The notes: a model not told the origin generated them from the letters alone. A stretch of 37,710 nucleotides of DNA from Methylobacterium segetis (GCF_004348265.1 NZ_SMNT01000054.1:1-37710), one strand, 5' to 3'. Shown: positions 1-8,294, counted from the stretch's first letter. Numbers and translations: made by a program.

Positions 1-112
1 CCATGCCGGCACCTTGCCGGCCTCGGACAACCATGCCGGCACCTTGCCGGCCTCGGACAACCATGCCGGCACCTTGCCGGCCTCGGGCAACCACGCCGGC
101 ACCCTGCCGAGC
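1..112 (+). repeat. In-frame 30-bp tandem repeat inside hemE
   Basis: Units at 1-30, 31-60 and 61-90 differ by at most one base (A to G in the third). A fourth, decayed unit begins at 91. The 30-bp period keeps the reading frame, so each copy adds one ten-residue unit to HemE. The repeat is already running at base 1, so the true copy number is unknown. No spacer-like variation exists between units, so this is not a CRISPR array. Confidence 0.92.
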
Positions 113-523
113 GGCGGCGGCGGCGAGGATGCCCTCGCCCGCTGGTCGTTCCGGCCGATCGCCCGGATGATCGAAGGCATCCGGGCCGAGGTGCCGGATG
201 CAAAGGTCATCGTCTTCGCCCGCGGCTCGGGCCTCGACGGCCATGCCCGCGTCGTGCCGGAGACGGGCGCTGACGCCGTCGGCGTCGATTGGGCGGTGGA
301 CCTCGCTGCCCTGCGCCAACGCCTGCCGGCGAGCATCGTGACGCAGGGAAACCTGCATCCCGACGTGCTGATCGAGGGTGGGGAGGCGCTCGACGCCGCG
401 GTCGACGCGATTCTCGCGGCGACCCGCGGCCTGCCGCACATCTTCAACCTGGGCCACGGCATCACGCCGCAGACGCCCGTCGCCCATGTGGAGCGGATGC
501 TCGCCCGCCTGCGGGGCGCCTGA
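2..523 (+). CDS. hemE: Uroporphyrinogen decarboxylase HemE, C-terminal part (5' end off window)
   Basis: The enzyme decarboxylates the four acetate side chains of uroporphyrinogen III to give coproporphyrinogen III in cytoplasmic haem synthesis. Only the C-terminal part is present; the reading frame is open from base 2. Family signatures are the GADAVGVDW segment, QGNLHPDVL and the NLGHGITP loop, whose His corresponds to human UROD His339. The visible N-terminal part is odd: a ten-residue unit (NHAGTLPASD) is repeated in frame, ending in a Ser/Gly stretch before ARWSFRPI. The unit aligns with the family loop written FESHAG in human and FDSWAG in many bacteria, so the expansion falls on a substrate-contacting loop, and the Ser of that loop reads Asn in every visible copy. 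The gene ends four bases before hemJ, suggesting co-expression. The assignment is firm; whether the enzyme is active cannot be judged from this fragment. Confidence 0.93.
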   Translation, partial: HAGTLPASDNHAGTLPASDNHAGTLPASGNHAGTLPSGGGGEDALARWSFRPIARMIEGIRAEVPDAKVIVFARGSGLDGHARVVPETGADAVGVDWAVDLAALRQRLPASIVTQGNLHPDVLIEGGEALDAAVDAILAATRGLPHIFNLGHGITPQTPVAHVERMLARLRGA

Positions 524-527
524 GCCG

Positions 528-959
528 ATGCTCTACGCCTGGATCAAGGCCGGCCACGTCATCGCGCTGATCGCCTGGATGGCGGCGATGCTCTACCTGC
601 CCCGGCTCTTCGTCTACCACGCCTCGCTGCCGCCGGGCTCGGGCGCGCAATCCGAGACCTTCAAGGTGATGGAGCGCCGCCTCCTCAAGGCGATCATGAC
701 GCCCGCCATGATCGCGACCTGGATCCTCGGGCTGAGTCTCGCCTGGATGAGCGGCTTCTACGCCTCGGGCTGGCTGCAGGCGAAGTTCGCCCTGGTGCTC
801 ATGATGTCGGGGATGCACGGCTGGTTCGCCCGCATGGTCCGGGACTTCGCGGCCGACCGGAACCGGCGCGCGCCCCGCTTCTACCGGATCGTCAACGAGG
901 TGCCGACGCTCCTGATGATCGTGATCGTGATCCTGGCGGTGGTGAAACCGGGCGCCTGA
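528..959 (+). CDS. hemJ: Protoporphyrinogen IX oxidase HemJ
   Basis: A 143-residue integral membrane protein that oxidises protoporphyrinogen IX to protoporphyrin IX, the penultimate haem step, in bacteria without HemG or HemY. The N-terminus has the family pattern KAGH (His10) followed by a hydrophobic segment and LPRLFVYH (His31). Hydrophobic stretches near residues 6-24, 55-75, 82-100 and 123-140 fit the four-helix HemJ fold, and the length is typical. The ATG at 528 starts the conserved domain directly and lies four bases after the hemE stop, so the two haem genes probably form one transcript. hemE-hemJ adjacency is usual in alphaproteobacteria, where rho normally follows; here other genes intervene. 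Confidence 0.93.
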   Translation: MLYAWIKAGHVIALIAWMAAMLYLPRLFVYHASLPPGSGAQSETFKVMERRLLKAIMTPAMIATWILGLSLAWMSGFYASGWLQAKFALVLMMSGMHGWFARMVRDFAADRNRRAPRFYRIVNEVPTLLMIVIVILAVVKPGA

Positions 960-1035
960 TGGTGGACACTCGGACGGATGCGGCCGGGACCCCCTGACGA
1001 CGGGGTCGCGCCCGCGCCCCGAGAGGAGACCCGCC

Positions 1036-1380
1036 ATGCTCCGCGTCCCGGCCGCCGGCCTCGCCCTCGCCCTCCTGCTCGCCGCCAGTCCCGCCCGCGC
1101 GGCGAGCTTCCCCTGCGAGGGCGTGCAGGCCGCCGACGAGACGGCGATCTGCGCCGACCGGGCGCTCAACGACCTCGACGTCGAGATGGCGGTGCGCTTC
1201 GCGATCCTGAAGGAACTCCTGCCCATGGGCGGGCGGGGCAAGCTGCGGGACGACCAGGAAACCTGGCTCACCGAGCGCCGCGCCTGCGGCGCCGACCCCG
1301 CCTGCCTGCGCGAGGCCTATGCGGGCCGGCTGAAGACCCTGCGGGCGGTCTTCTCGGAATTCGCCAAGCAGGGGCCGTGA
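1036..1380 (+). CDS. Small secreted LprI-like (DUF1311-type) protein
   Basis: A 114-residue protein with a clear Sec signal peptide (Arg-containing start, hydrophobic core, ARA-A cleavage near residue 22). The mature part has four cysteines (27, 39, 84, 90) and the C-terminal motif QETWLTERRACGADPACL, typical of the LprI/DUF1311 family; members include a mycobacterial lysozyme inhibitor. The mature protein is expected in the periplasm with two disulphides. A strong ribosome site (GAGAGGAGA, 1021-1029) sits six bases before the ATG. The substrate or partner is unknown; lysozyme inhibition is only a family-level possibility. Confidence 0.8.
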   Translation: MLRVPAAGLALALLLAASPARAASFPCEGVQAADETAICADRALNDLDVEMAVRFAILKELLPMGGRGKLRDDQETWLTERRACGADPACLREAYAGRLKTLRAVFSEFAKQGP

Positions 1381-1406
1381 GCGGGCGTCAGCGGTCGGAT
1401 CGTCAC

Positions 1407-1435
1407 TTGGACGAACATAGCTTAAAGGCTATATA
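1407..1435 (+). promoter_or_regulatory. Putative promoter/operator of the HigB/HigA-type pair
   Basis: TTGGAC (1407-1412) is followed after 17 bases by TATATA (1430-1435). A perfect inverted repeat ATAGC-N6-GCTAT (1417-1432) overlaps the -10 element. An AAAGG ribosome-site-like stretch (1424-1428) lies inside the dyad, six bases before the ATG at 1435. Because the -10 abuts the start codon, either transcription starts further upstream or a later start codon is used. A dyad here suits autorepression by the HTH antitoxin, as in other toxin-antitoxin loci; that is inference. Confidence 0.45.
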
Positions 1436-1821
1436 TGGGTTGGGATGTCGTCCTGGGCGACGCGTTCGATGCGGAGTTCGAGACGTTGCCGCGGCCGGTG
1501 CAGGACGAATTGCTGGCATCGGCCAAGCTCCTCGCCGTGTTCGGGCCGCAGCTCGGTCGCCCGCACGTCGATACGCTGAACGGGTCCTCCTTCGCGAACA
1601 TGAAGGAGTTGCGCTTCTCCGCCGACGACGGGGTCTGGCGCGTGGCCTTCGCGTTCGATCCGCGGCGGAAGGCGATCCTGCTCGTCGCCGGCGACAAGGC
1701 GGGGATCGGCGAGAAACGATTCTACAAGATCCTGATCGCCAAGGCCGACGGGCGCTACCAAGCCCATCTCGACGGCTTGGCGGAAGCGAAGGGAGACGGC
1801 GATGGGCCGCAATCTCGATGA
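1435..1821 (+). CDS. HigB-type / phage Gp49-like (RelE superfamily) toxin
   Basis: A 128-residue protein of the Gp49/HigB-like toxin family (PF05973 type). The diagnostic core is NMKELRFSADDGVWRVAFAF followed by DPRRKAILLVAGDK and a KRFYKILIAKAD segment. Family members are ribosome-dependent or free mRNA endoribonucleases neutralised by a partner HTH antitoxin. The toxin gene comes first and overlaps the downstream antitoxin gene by 20 bases, the usual reversed order of higBA-like loci. The toxin's basic and aromatic residues look intact, so the module may be functional. The C-terminal ~20 residues (DGDGPQSR end) are encoded in the overlap and may be dispensable. Confidence 0.85.
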   Translation: MGWDVVLGDAFDAEFETLPRPVQDELLASAKLLAVFGPQLGRPHVDTLNGSSFANMKELRFSADDGVWRVAFAFDPRRKAILLVAGDKAGIGEKRFYKILIAKADGRYQAHLDGLAEAKGDGDGPQSR

Positions 1822-2200
1822 CGTGATCGCCGCGCTGCCCGAGGAGCGGCGCGGCGCCGTCGAAGCCCGATTTCAGCGCTTGAAGGACAAGGTCGAAAGC
1901 CTCGGCGAGTTGCGTCGCCTGGCCGGCCGCGCGCAGGCCGAGATCGCGTCGGCGCTGCAGATCAAGCAGCCCTCGGTCTCCAAGATCGAGAAGCAGGCCG
2001 ACCTGTATCTGTCGACCCTGCGGAGCTACGTGGAGGCGATCGGCGGCCAACTCGATCTGATCGTGCGCCTTCCCGCGCACGCGCCGATCCGCCTCGAGCG
2101 TCTCGGAGACGTGACGGCGGCGAAGGCGAGAGCGGGCCGCAGCGCCAAGGCGGCCGGGCGTCGTCCCCGTGCCAAGACCGAGCCTGAAGGCCGAGCCTGA
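1802..2200 (+). CDS. XRE-family HTH antitoxin (HigA-like)
   Basis: A 132-residue partner of the preceding toxin. Residues ~38-65 (LRRLAGRAQAEIASALQ...QPSVSKIEKQ) form a Cro/C1-type helix-turn-helix, followed by the STLRSYVEAIGGQLDLIVRLP segment common in Gp49-associated antitoxins. It is expected to bind the toxin and repress the operon promoter. The C-terminus is a basic Ala/Arg/Lys-rich tail (SAKAAGRRPRAKTEPEGRA) that looks disordered. The gene ends 18 bases from the convergent hisG stop. Confidence 0.85.
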   Translation: MGRNLDDVIAALPEERRGAVEARFQRLKDKVESLGELRRLAGRAQAEIASALQIKQPSVSKIEKQADLYLSTLRSYVEAIGGQLDLIVRLPAHAPIRLERLGDVTAAKARAGRSAKAAGRRPRAKTEPEGRA

Positions 2201-2218
2201 GAGCCGATAGGGCCCCCC

Positions 2219-3202
2219 TCACAGCCGGGCCAGCAGGCGCTCCGCCAGGGGGTTCTCGCCCGCGAAGGCGTAGTCGATGCGGCGCACCGTGACGGAGCGG
2301 GCGCCGGCCTCGACCAAGGCGTCCGAGAGCGCGAAGACCGCGTCGGCCGGGCAGCGCAGCACGATCTCGCCGTCCGGGCCTCGCGGGGCGCCGTAGGGCA
2401 GCTCCGCCTCGTGGAGCCCCGCGATCGTCGCGAGGTCGATCGACCCGCTCTCCGGGAGCCCCGCCCGGACCTCGCGGGTGGTGCGGGCGCGCTCCTCGGC
2501 GGCGATGCGGCCGAGCACGGCGCGCAGAGCCGTCCGCTGGCTCTCGCCCCAGGCGGCGCGCAGCGAGGCGACGAGGTTCGCCTCCGAGCGCAGGATGATG
2601 CCGTCGTCGAGGATCTTGAGGGCGTTCGCCTGGAGCGTGGCCCCCGTCGTCGTGATGTCCACGACGATCTCGGCCGAGCCCGCGGCCGGCGCGCCCTCGG
2701 TGGCGCCGAGGCTCTCGACGATGCGGTAATCGGCGACGCCCTTCTCGGCGAAGAAGCGGCGGGTCAGGTTCACGTATTTCGTGGCGATGCGAAGCCGCCG
2801 TCCGTGATGGGCGCGCATCTCGGCCGCCACCTCGTCGAGGTCGCCCATGGCGCGCACGTCGATCCAGGCCTGGGGCACCGCCACCACCACCGTCGCCTGC
2901 CCGAAGCCGAGCGGCGTCAGGAGCTCGACCCGTCCGCGATCGTCCGGCAGCGTCTCGCGGATCAGGTCCTCGCCGGTGATGCCGAGATGGGCCGCCCCGC
3001 TCGCGAGCTGGCCCGCGATCTCGGAGGCCGAGAGGTAGCGCACCTCGACGCCCGGCACGCCGACGAGCCGGCCGCGATAATCGCGTGCGCCGGCCCCTTG
3101 CGCCAGCTTCAGGCCGGCCCGGGCGAAGAAGGCGGCGGCGTTCTCCTGCAGCCGGCCCTTCGAGGGCACGGCGAGGACGAGGGCCCCATCGGTCTCAGGC
3201 AT
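2219..3202 (-). CDS. hisG: ATP phosphoribosyltransferase catalytic subunit HisG
   Basis: Catalyses the first step of histidine synthesis, joining ATP and PRPP. The N-terminus LAVPSKGRLQE (residues 10-20) and the PRPP loop DITTTGATL (182-190) are diagnostic. At 327 residues it is longer than the ~215-230-residue short form that normally pairs with HisZ: about 100 residues follow the core, ending in a ferredoxin-like segment (IVLRCPADAVFALSDAL...SVTVRRIDY). A HisZ gene nevertheless lies directly upstream, overlapping by eight bases, so the pair is translationally coupled. Members of this length next to hisZ are, from memory, known in Bradyrhizobium-type bacteria. Confidence 0.95.
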   Translation of the reverse strand: MPETDGALVLAVPSKGRLQENAAAFFARAGLKLAQGAGARDYRGRLVGVPGVEVRYLSASEIAGQLASGAAHLGITGEDLIRETLPDDRGRVELLTPLGFGQATVVVAVPQAWIDVRAMGDLDEVAAEMRAHHGRRLRIATKYVNLTRRFFAEKGVADYRIVESLGATEGAPAAGSAEIVVDITTTGATLQANALKILDDGIILRSEANLVASLRAAWGESQRTALRAVLGRIAAEERARTTREVRAGLPESGSIDLATIAGLHEAELPYGAPRGPDGEIVLRCPADAVFALSDALVEAGARSVTVRRIDYAFAGENPLAERLLARL

Positions 3203-4379
3203 CGGGGGTCTCGCTGGAAGGGGCGTTGCGGGCGGCGCGGTCGAGCCAGAAGGCGCAGCCGACGGCCGGGAGCGGCGCCGGGCTGCCGAGATGGCTGAGG
3301 AGGCCGTCGTAGCGGCCGCCGCCGACGAGGGCGGGGCCGGGCCGGTCGCCCTCGGCGGGCGCCGTCACCTCGAAGATGAAGCCCGTATAATAGTCGAGGT
3401 TGCGCGCGAAGCTCCCCGCGAAGCGGAAGCGCTCCACCGGCAGGCCGCGGGCCGCCATGAAGCCGGTGCGCTCCTCGAACAGGGCGAGCGCGGCCGCGAA
3501 GGCGGGCTGGCGCAGGAGCCCGGCCTCGTCGGCGAGCGCCCGCAGGTCGCGCGCCGCCGCGTCCGGATCGCCCGAGATCGCCCGGTAGCGCTCGATCACC
3601 GCCCGGTTCTCGGCGTTGAGGCCGGCCCCGCCATTCGCCTGCGCGGCGGCCTTGGCGAGGAAGCGCTCGGCGATCTCGCCCGCGCTGCGCCCGCCCACCG
3701 CCGAGATGCCGGCGATCGAGAGCACGTCCTCCACGAAGGCGCGCACGCCCTTGGGGTCCTGGCCCTGGATGGTGGCGAGGAGCCCCGCGTGCCGGTCCTC
3801 GCTCTGGGCCGTGTTCATCACCCCGTCGAGGCCGCGGCCGGCGGCGAGCGCCCGCAGCGTGCGGCGCTTGGCGGCCGGCGGCACGCCGAGCCCGTCGAGA
3901 AGCGCCACGGTGAGCCCCATGTCGCCGAGCCGCACCTCCGCCTCCGGGCGGCCGAGCAGCGCGAGCCCCTCGAGGGCGAGGCCCAGCACCTCGGCATCGG
4001 CGGCCGGCGTGTCGGTCCGCCCGATCGACTCGATGCCGGCCTGCAGGAACTCGTCGGGCTCGTGGCCGCCCAGGCGGAAGACGGGGCCGAGATAGCTGTA
4101 ATCGGCGGCCTGCCCGTCCGCGAGCGCCCGGTGCAGGCGGCAGACGGGGATGGTGAATTCGGGCCGCAGGCAGAGCTCCGTGCCCGCCTCGTCCTGGGTG
4201 ACGAAGATGCGGCGGCGGATGTCCTCGCCGGAGAGTTCGAGGAAGGGCTCGACGGGCTGCAGCACCGGCGGCGTCACCGGACGGTAGCCCGCCGCGGAGA
4301 GATGCGCCGAGAGCCGCGCCGAGAGCCGCGTCTTGGCCTCGTCGGTGCCCGCCGGGCCGCCTGCCTCCGCTCGCATCAT
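3195..4379 (-). CDS. hisZ: ATP phosphoribosyltransferase regulatory subunit HisZ
   Basis: A 394-residue histidyl-tRNA-synthetase paralogue without aminoacylation function. It associates with HisG and mediates histidine feedback. The class II synthetase-like fold shows in VTPPVLQPVEPFLELSG, the motif-2-like FVTQDEAGTELCLRPEFT and NLDYYTGFIFEV; the C-terminus [10 protein letters not shown] corresponds to the synthetase catalytic core end. The anticodon-binding domain present in HisS is absent. It lies between hisS and hisG on the same strand, 111 bases after hisS. Two adjacent ATGs (4379 and 4376) are possible starts. Confidence 0.93.
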   Translation of the reverse strand: MMRAEAGGPAGTDEAKTRLSARLSAHLSAAGYRPVTPPVLQPVEPFLELSGEDIRRRIFVTQDEAGTELCLRPEFTIPVCRLHRALADGQAADYSYLGPVFRLGGHEPDEFLQAGIESIGRTDTPAADAEVLGLALEGLALLGRPEAEVRLGDMGLTVALLDGLGVPPAAKRRTLRALAAGRGLDGVMNTAQSEDRHAGLLATIQGQDPKGVRAFVEDVLSIAGISAVGGRSAGEIAERFLAKAAAQANGGAGLNAENRAVIERYRAISGDPDAAARDLRALADEAGLLRQPAFAAALALFEERTGFMAARGLPVERFRFAGSFARNLDYYTGFIFEVTAPAEGDRPGPALVGGGRYDGLLSHLGSPAPLPAVGCAFWLDRAARNAPSSETPDA

Positions 4380-4490
4380 GATGGGTCCCGCTCGATGTCG
4401 CCCGGCTCTCTAGCAACCGGGGCCGCCCTTGGCGACACTTGGCCCCCGCAACCCCTTGAGATGATGGCGCGGACGGTAAAAGCCGGCCCC

Positions 4491-6044
4491 TCAGCCCCCC
4501 GGCTGCGGGAAGTGGCGGGCCAGCACCTCGCGCACGCGCTCGACCATCTCGCCCTCCGGCACCGAGAATTGCGCCGGGCGCGCCGCCTTCCACTCGGCGT
4601 TGCTGGCGATGCCCTCGGCGGCCCGGGCGCCCTCGATCAGGTCCTTGATCTGGACCTCGCCGGCCTCGCGCTCGTTCGAGCCCTGGATGACGGCGACCGG
4701 CGCGCGCCGGCGGTCGGCGTATTTCATCTGCGCCTTCATGCCGGCGCCGCCGAGATAGAGCTCGGCCCGGATGCCGGCCCCGCGCAGGGCGGCGACGAGG
4801 CGCTGGTATTCGGCGATGCATTCCCGGTCGAGGACGAGGACCACGACGGGGCCGGGGCCTTCCGCGCCCTGAACCAGCGGGCTCTTCACGAGCTGCAGCG
4901 CCGAGAACAGGCGCGACACGCCGATCGAGAAGCCGGTGGCCGGCACGGGCTCGGACCGGAAGCGCCCGACGAGCCCGTCGTAGCGCCCGCCGCCCGCCAC
5001 CGAGCCGAAGCGCACCACCTGCCCCTCCTCGTTGGTGACGGGGAAGGTCAGCTCCGCCTCGTAGACGGGGCCGGTATAGTATTCGAGGCCGCGCACCACG
5101 CTCGGGTCCGCCCGGATCTGGTCGTGGCCGTAGCCGGCCGCCGCGCAGAGGCGCATGATGGCGTGGAGTTCCGCGATGCCCTCGCGCCCCGTCTCGGATT
5201 CGCCGACCACGTCGCTCCAGGAGCGGAAGAACTGCTCCCAGAAATGCACCCGGTCGCCGCCGTCGCTGGGGGAGGCCTGGAACGAGACGTAGGCGAGGAT
5301 GCGCTCGATCGCGGCCTCGTCGAGCCCCGCGCCCTTGGTGAAGTCGCCGCTCTCGTCCTTGCGGCCGGGGCCGAGCAGGAGGCGCACCCCGTCGGGGCCG
5401 AGGCGGTCGAGCTTGTCGATGGCGCGCAGCACGGTGAGGCGGCGCCCGGCCTGATCGGGACCGGCGAGCCCGATCGCCTCCATCATCCCGTCGAGCACCT
5501 TCCGGTTGTTCACCTTGATCAGGTACTGGCCCTTCAGCCCGAGCCGGTCGAGGGTGTCGGCGGCCATCATGCAGATCTCGGCATCGGCCGCGACGGAGCC
5601 CGCGCCGACGATGTCGGCATCGAACTGCATGAACTGGCGGAAGCGTCCCGGCCCCGGCTTCTCGTTGCGGAAGACGTAGCCGTTGCGGAAGCTCCGGTAG
5701 GGCTTCGGGATCGCGTCGAAATTCTCGGCCACGAAGCGGGCGAGCGGCGCGGTGAGGTCGTAGCGCAGCGACAGCCAGGATTCGTCGTCGTCCTGGAACG
5801 AGAACACGCCCTCGTTCGGCCGGTCGAGATCGGGCAGGAACTTGCCGAGCGCCTCGGTGTACTCGATGAAGGGCGTCTCCAGCGCCTCGAAGCCGTAGAG
5901 CGTGAAGGTGTCGCGGATCACCTCCAGCATCCGCCCCTGCGCCGCGATCGCGTCCGCGCGCCGGTCGAGGAGGCCGCGGGGCAGGCGCGGCTTGAGGGTG
6001 TCGGCCTTGACCGTCTCGGCCTTGACCTTCTCCGCCTTGGACAT
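4491..6044 (-). CDS. hisS: Histidyl-tRNA synthetase
   Basis: Charges tRNA-His with histidine. The class II core shows motif 2 [14 protein letters not shown] (about residues 125-138), the histidine loop [11 protein letters not shown], and motif 3 [13 protein letters not shown], followed by an anticodon-binding domain ([14 protein letters not shown] onward). The 517-residue length fits the longer alphaproteobacterial form. The ATG at 6044 is preferred over upstream in-frame codons: residues from MSKAEK continue directly into the domain, while the region upstream of 6060 holds a palindromic repeat element. The Lys/Val/Glu-rich N-terminal leader ([18 protein letters not shown]) is a short near-repeat of unknown role. 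It heads a hisS-hisZ-hisG series. Confidence 0.95.
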   Translation of the reverse strand: MSKAEKVKAETVKADTLKPRLPRGLLDRRADAIAAQGRMLEVIRDTFTLYGFEALETPFIEYTEALGKFLPDLDRPNEGVFSFQDDDESWLSLRYDLTAPLARFVAENFDAIPKPYRSFRNGYVFRNEKPGPGRFRQFMQFDADIVGAGSVAADAEICMMAADTLDRLGLKGQYLIKVNNRKVLDGMMEAIGLAGPDQAGRRLTVLRAIDKLDRLGPDGVRLLLGPGRKDESGDFTKGAGLDEAAIERILAYVSFQASPSDGGDRVHFWEQFFRSWSDVVGESETGREGIAELHAIMRLCAAAGYGHDQIRADPSVVRGLEYYTGPVYEAELTFPVTNEEGQVVRFGSVAGGGRYDGLVGRFRSEPVPATGFSIGVSRLFSALQLVKSPLVQGAEGPGPVVVLVLDRECIAEYQRLVAALRGAGIRAELYLGGAGMKAQMKYADRRRAPVAVIQGSNEREAGEVQIKDLIEGARAAEGIASNAEWKAARPAQFSVPEGEMVERVREVLARHFPQPGG

Positions 6045-6131
6045 GGCTTGCGTTCGCTTCGTGCTCGCGTCCGGAATGACCCGCCGGGCTCTAACGCGGG
6101 TGGGAGGAGGCGGCAAGCGCAGGCTGCCCGC

Positions 6132-6250
6132 CGCCCACCTCTCCCGTTCGGGAGAGGTCGAGTCCGCGGCACGCGGACCGGGTGAGGGATCAGGTCTTTC
6201 CGGAGACGTCACACCCCTCACCCCCGCCCTCTCCCGGACGGGTGAGGGGG
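6132..6250. repeat. Palindromic intergenic element, copy A
   Basis: The element starts with a perfect hairpin (6137-6158, ten-base arms, TT loop). It continues with GTCCGCGGCACGCGGACC and GGTGAGGG and ends with a second, imperfect hairpin (6227-6248). Two further copies lie at 8180-8294 (same orientation) and 15064-15180 (inverted). All lie between genes. It resembles REP/MITE-like small mobile repeats of GC-rich alphaproteobacteria. Confidence 0.85.
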
Positions 6251-6275
6251 CGCCTCCCGCCGGGCGCGCCCGGGC

Positions 6276-6773
6276 CTATCCGCCGGAGAGCTTCAGGGTG
6301 AGCAGGGCGAGGAGGCCGGCGAGCCCGAGCGGGATCTGCAGCGGGCGCAGCCGCCGGAAGAACAGGGGTGCCTCGCCGCGCGCCGCCGCGATCGGATCGA
6401 GCACCGTGATCGCCGCGTAGCCGAGGATGAGCAGGGCGAGCGCGCCCGTCTCCCGCCCCAGGACCGTCGCGACGAGGGCCGAGAAGCCGAGGCCGAACAG
6501 GAGCATCATGGTGCCGATCTGCATCGCGGTCGGCCCGCCCTCGGTGCGGAAGGAGACGCCCCGGCGCACGCCCGACAGGAACAGCAGGATGGCCGAGGCC
6601 CAGAGCAGGGTCAGCGTCGCGGCCCCGCGCGCGAGGTCGCCGCCCAGGGTCCAGGCGGCGGCGGCACCCGCGAGGAAGGGCAGCATCGGCCCGTAGCCGA
6701 GCACCACGCTGAGCCAGGGCGTCTCGCGCGGCTCGTGGGCCGTGACGGTGCGTCCGGTCGCGTCCTGCCGCAT
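6276..6773 (-). CDS. DUF3429 family membrane protein
   Basis: A 165-residue protein with about five hydrophobic segments (VVLGYGPMLPFLAGAAAAW; ATLTLLWASAILLFLSGV; IGTMMLLFGLGFSALVATV; GALALLILGYAAITVLDPI; IPLGLAGLLALLTL). The pattern SGVRRGVSF and the LRPLQIPLG end fit the DUF3429 family, inner membrane proteins of unknown function. The ATG at 6773 has a good ribosome site (AGGGGAG, six bases upstream), so it is preferred to an in-frame ATG nine codons earlier. It follows an MFS gene on the same strand by 63 bases and may be co-transcribed with it. Confidence 0.78.
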   Translation of the reverse strand: MRQDATGRTVTAHEPRETPWLSVVLGYGPMLPFLAGAAAAWTLGGDLARGAATLTLLWASAILLFLSGVRRGVSFRTEGGPTAMQIGTMMLLFGLGFSALVATVLGRETGALALLILGYAAITVLDPIAAARGEAPLFFRRLRPLQIPLGLAGLLALLTLKLSGG

Positions 6774-6836
6774 CGGCGCTCCCCTGCGTTCGAACCGCAC
6801 GGGGAACCGGTGCGCCGGGCGCCGGTTCCCGCGGGG

Positions 6837-8069
6837 TCAGGCCGCCTGCAGGGCGGCCCGGGCCTCGCGGCGGCGGCTGCGCCGGCCCGGCTCGGTGGTG
6901 GTGTCGAGCCAGATCACGAGGGCGAGGGCGACGAGGGCCGGGGCGCCGAGGGCGAGGAAGGCGCCCGTCCAGCCGAGGAAGGACTGGGCGAGGCCGCCGT
7001 ACCAGGCGGAGAGCGCCCCGCCGATGCCCTGCACGGCGTTGACGGTGCCGAGCGCGGTCTGGGTGCGGCCCGAGCCCCAGGTGAGGTCGGCGACCACGAC
7101 CGGGACCGCGACGCCGACGATGCCCGAGGCGACGCCGTCGAGGATCTCGGCCGAGATCAGCCAGAGCGGATCGTCGATGAAGCCCGAGAGCGCGGCGCGC
7201 ACGGGCAGCACCGCGATGGCCACGAGGAGGAGCTTGCGGCGCCCGCGCTTGTCGGCGAGCGAGCCGGCGAACAGGGCGACCGGGATCATCACGAGCTGCG
7301 CCACCATGACGTAGCGGGCGGTCCAGCTCGTGGCGTCGTCGGCGGTGGCGACGAGCTTCTGGCCGAGCAGGGTCAGCATGCCGCCGTTGCCGAGGTTGAA
7401 CAGGGCGAGCGCCAGGGCCAGTACCATCAGCTTGCGGTTCGAGAGCACGCTGCGGGTGCCCGCCCGGGCCGGATGGTCGTCCGGATCGTCCTCCTTCCAG
7501 CCGACCGCCCGGCGCTCGTTGTAGCAGTGGCCGGGCGTCGTCGCGGTGGCGACGATGGCGAGCACCGCCATGACGCCGAGCACCCAGAAGGCCACAGCCG
7601 GCCCGAGAGAGGGGGTGCCGACGCTGATGAGGCCGGCCGCGATCAGGATGCCGACATGGTTGTAGGCCTGGTTCCGGCCCTGCTGCTGCGGGAACCTGTC
7701 CTTGCCGACGATGCCGAGGGTCAGCGCGGTGACGGCGGGCAGGAGCAGGGTGCCCCCCGCCGCGGCGATGAACTGGGCCGCGAACACGGTGGCGAAGGCC
7801 CGGGCCGGCAGCAGGAGCAGGGTCCCGGCGAGGATCGCCGCGCAGGCGGCGCAGATCAGGAGGCGCGGGCGCCCGAGCCGGTCGACGAGGGCGCCGAAGG
7901 GTCCGCTGAGGAACAGGGTGCCGACGCCGACCAGGGTGGTCACGAAGCCGATCCGCGCCGGGCTCCACGATCCGGTCTCCGCGAGCCACGTGCCGAGGAA
8001 CGGCCCGAGCCCGCCCTGGATGTCACCGATGAAGACGTTGATGAGGCCGAGATGCGTTGTGGCGTTCAT
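6837..8069 (-). CDS. MFS transporter
   Basis: A 410-residue, roughly twelve-helix major facilitator. The loop between helices 2 and 3 reads FGALVDRLGRPRLL (the family DxxGRR/K-type motif), and its counterpart in the second half reads GSLADKRGRRKLL. A long basic/acidic loop (NERRAVGWKEDDPDDH) separates the halves. The inner-membrane location is clear; the substrate is not. No periplasmic partner or regulator is adjacent to hint at one. The basic C-terminal tail (RRSRRREARAALQAA) is cytoplasmic by the positive-inside rule. Confidence 0.85.
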   Translation of the reverse strand: MNATTHLGLINVFIGDIQGGLGPFLGTWLAETGSWSPARIGFVTTLVGVGTLFLSGPFGALVDRLGRPRLLICAACAAILAGTLLLLPARAFATVFAAQFIAAAGGTLLLPAVTALTLGIVGKDRFPQQQGRNQAYNHVGILIAAGLISVGTPSLGPAVAFWVLGVMAVLAIVATATTPGHCYNERRAVGWKEDDPDDHPARAGTRSVLSNRKLMVLALALALFNLGNGGMLTLLGQKLVATADDATSWTARYVMVAQLVMIPVALFAGSLADKRGRRKLLLVAIAVLPVRAALSGFIDDPLWLISAEILDGVASGIVGVAVPVVVADLTWGSGRTQTALGTVNAVQGIGGALSAWYGGLAQSFLGWTGAFLALGAPALVALALVIWLDTTTEPGRRSRRREARAALQAA

Positions 8070-8179
8070 GGATCCGGGCGCTGGCGGGGGCGGGCCGACG
8101 GCGCCGCCGAGGTCCCTTCAATGCGCAAGCCTGCCTCGAGGGATCCCGAGCGCGGCAATTTTCCCCGGCTCGGATGCCC

Positions 8180-8294
8180 CGCCTCACCCGAACGGGAGAG
8201 GCCGAGCCCGCGGGACGCGGACCGGGTGAGGAATGCGAGGTTTCCGGAGGGGTCGCACCCCTCACCCCGACCCTTTCCCGAACGGGAGAGGGGG
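8180..8294. repeat. Palindromic intergenic element, copy B
   Basis: Same layout and orientation as the copy at 6132-6250: first hairpin 8182-8201 with an AA loop, the conserved CGCGGACCGGGTGAGG block, and a closing hairpin 8271-8292. It lies between an MFS gene start and the secB stop; its hairpins could also terminate secB transcription, though no T-run follows. Confidence 0.85.

Noticed and set aside
1..112. The hemE repeats as a CRISPR array
   Set aside because: Units are directly abutting with no spacers, keep a reading frame and encode part of HemE.
3291..6185. A 964-codon open frame on the plus strand across hisZ and hisS
   Set aside because: It is antisense to two well-supported genes, and its Arg/Gly/Ala/His-rich composition is the usual shadow of GC-rich coding DNA. 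No domain is recognisable.
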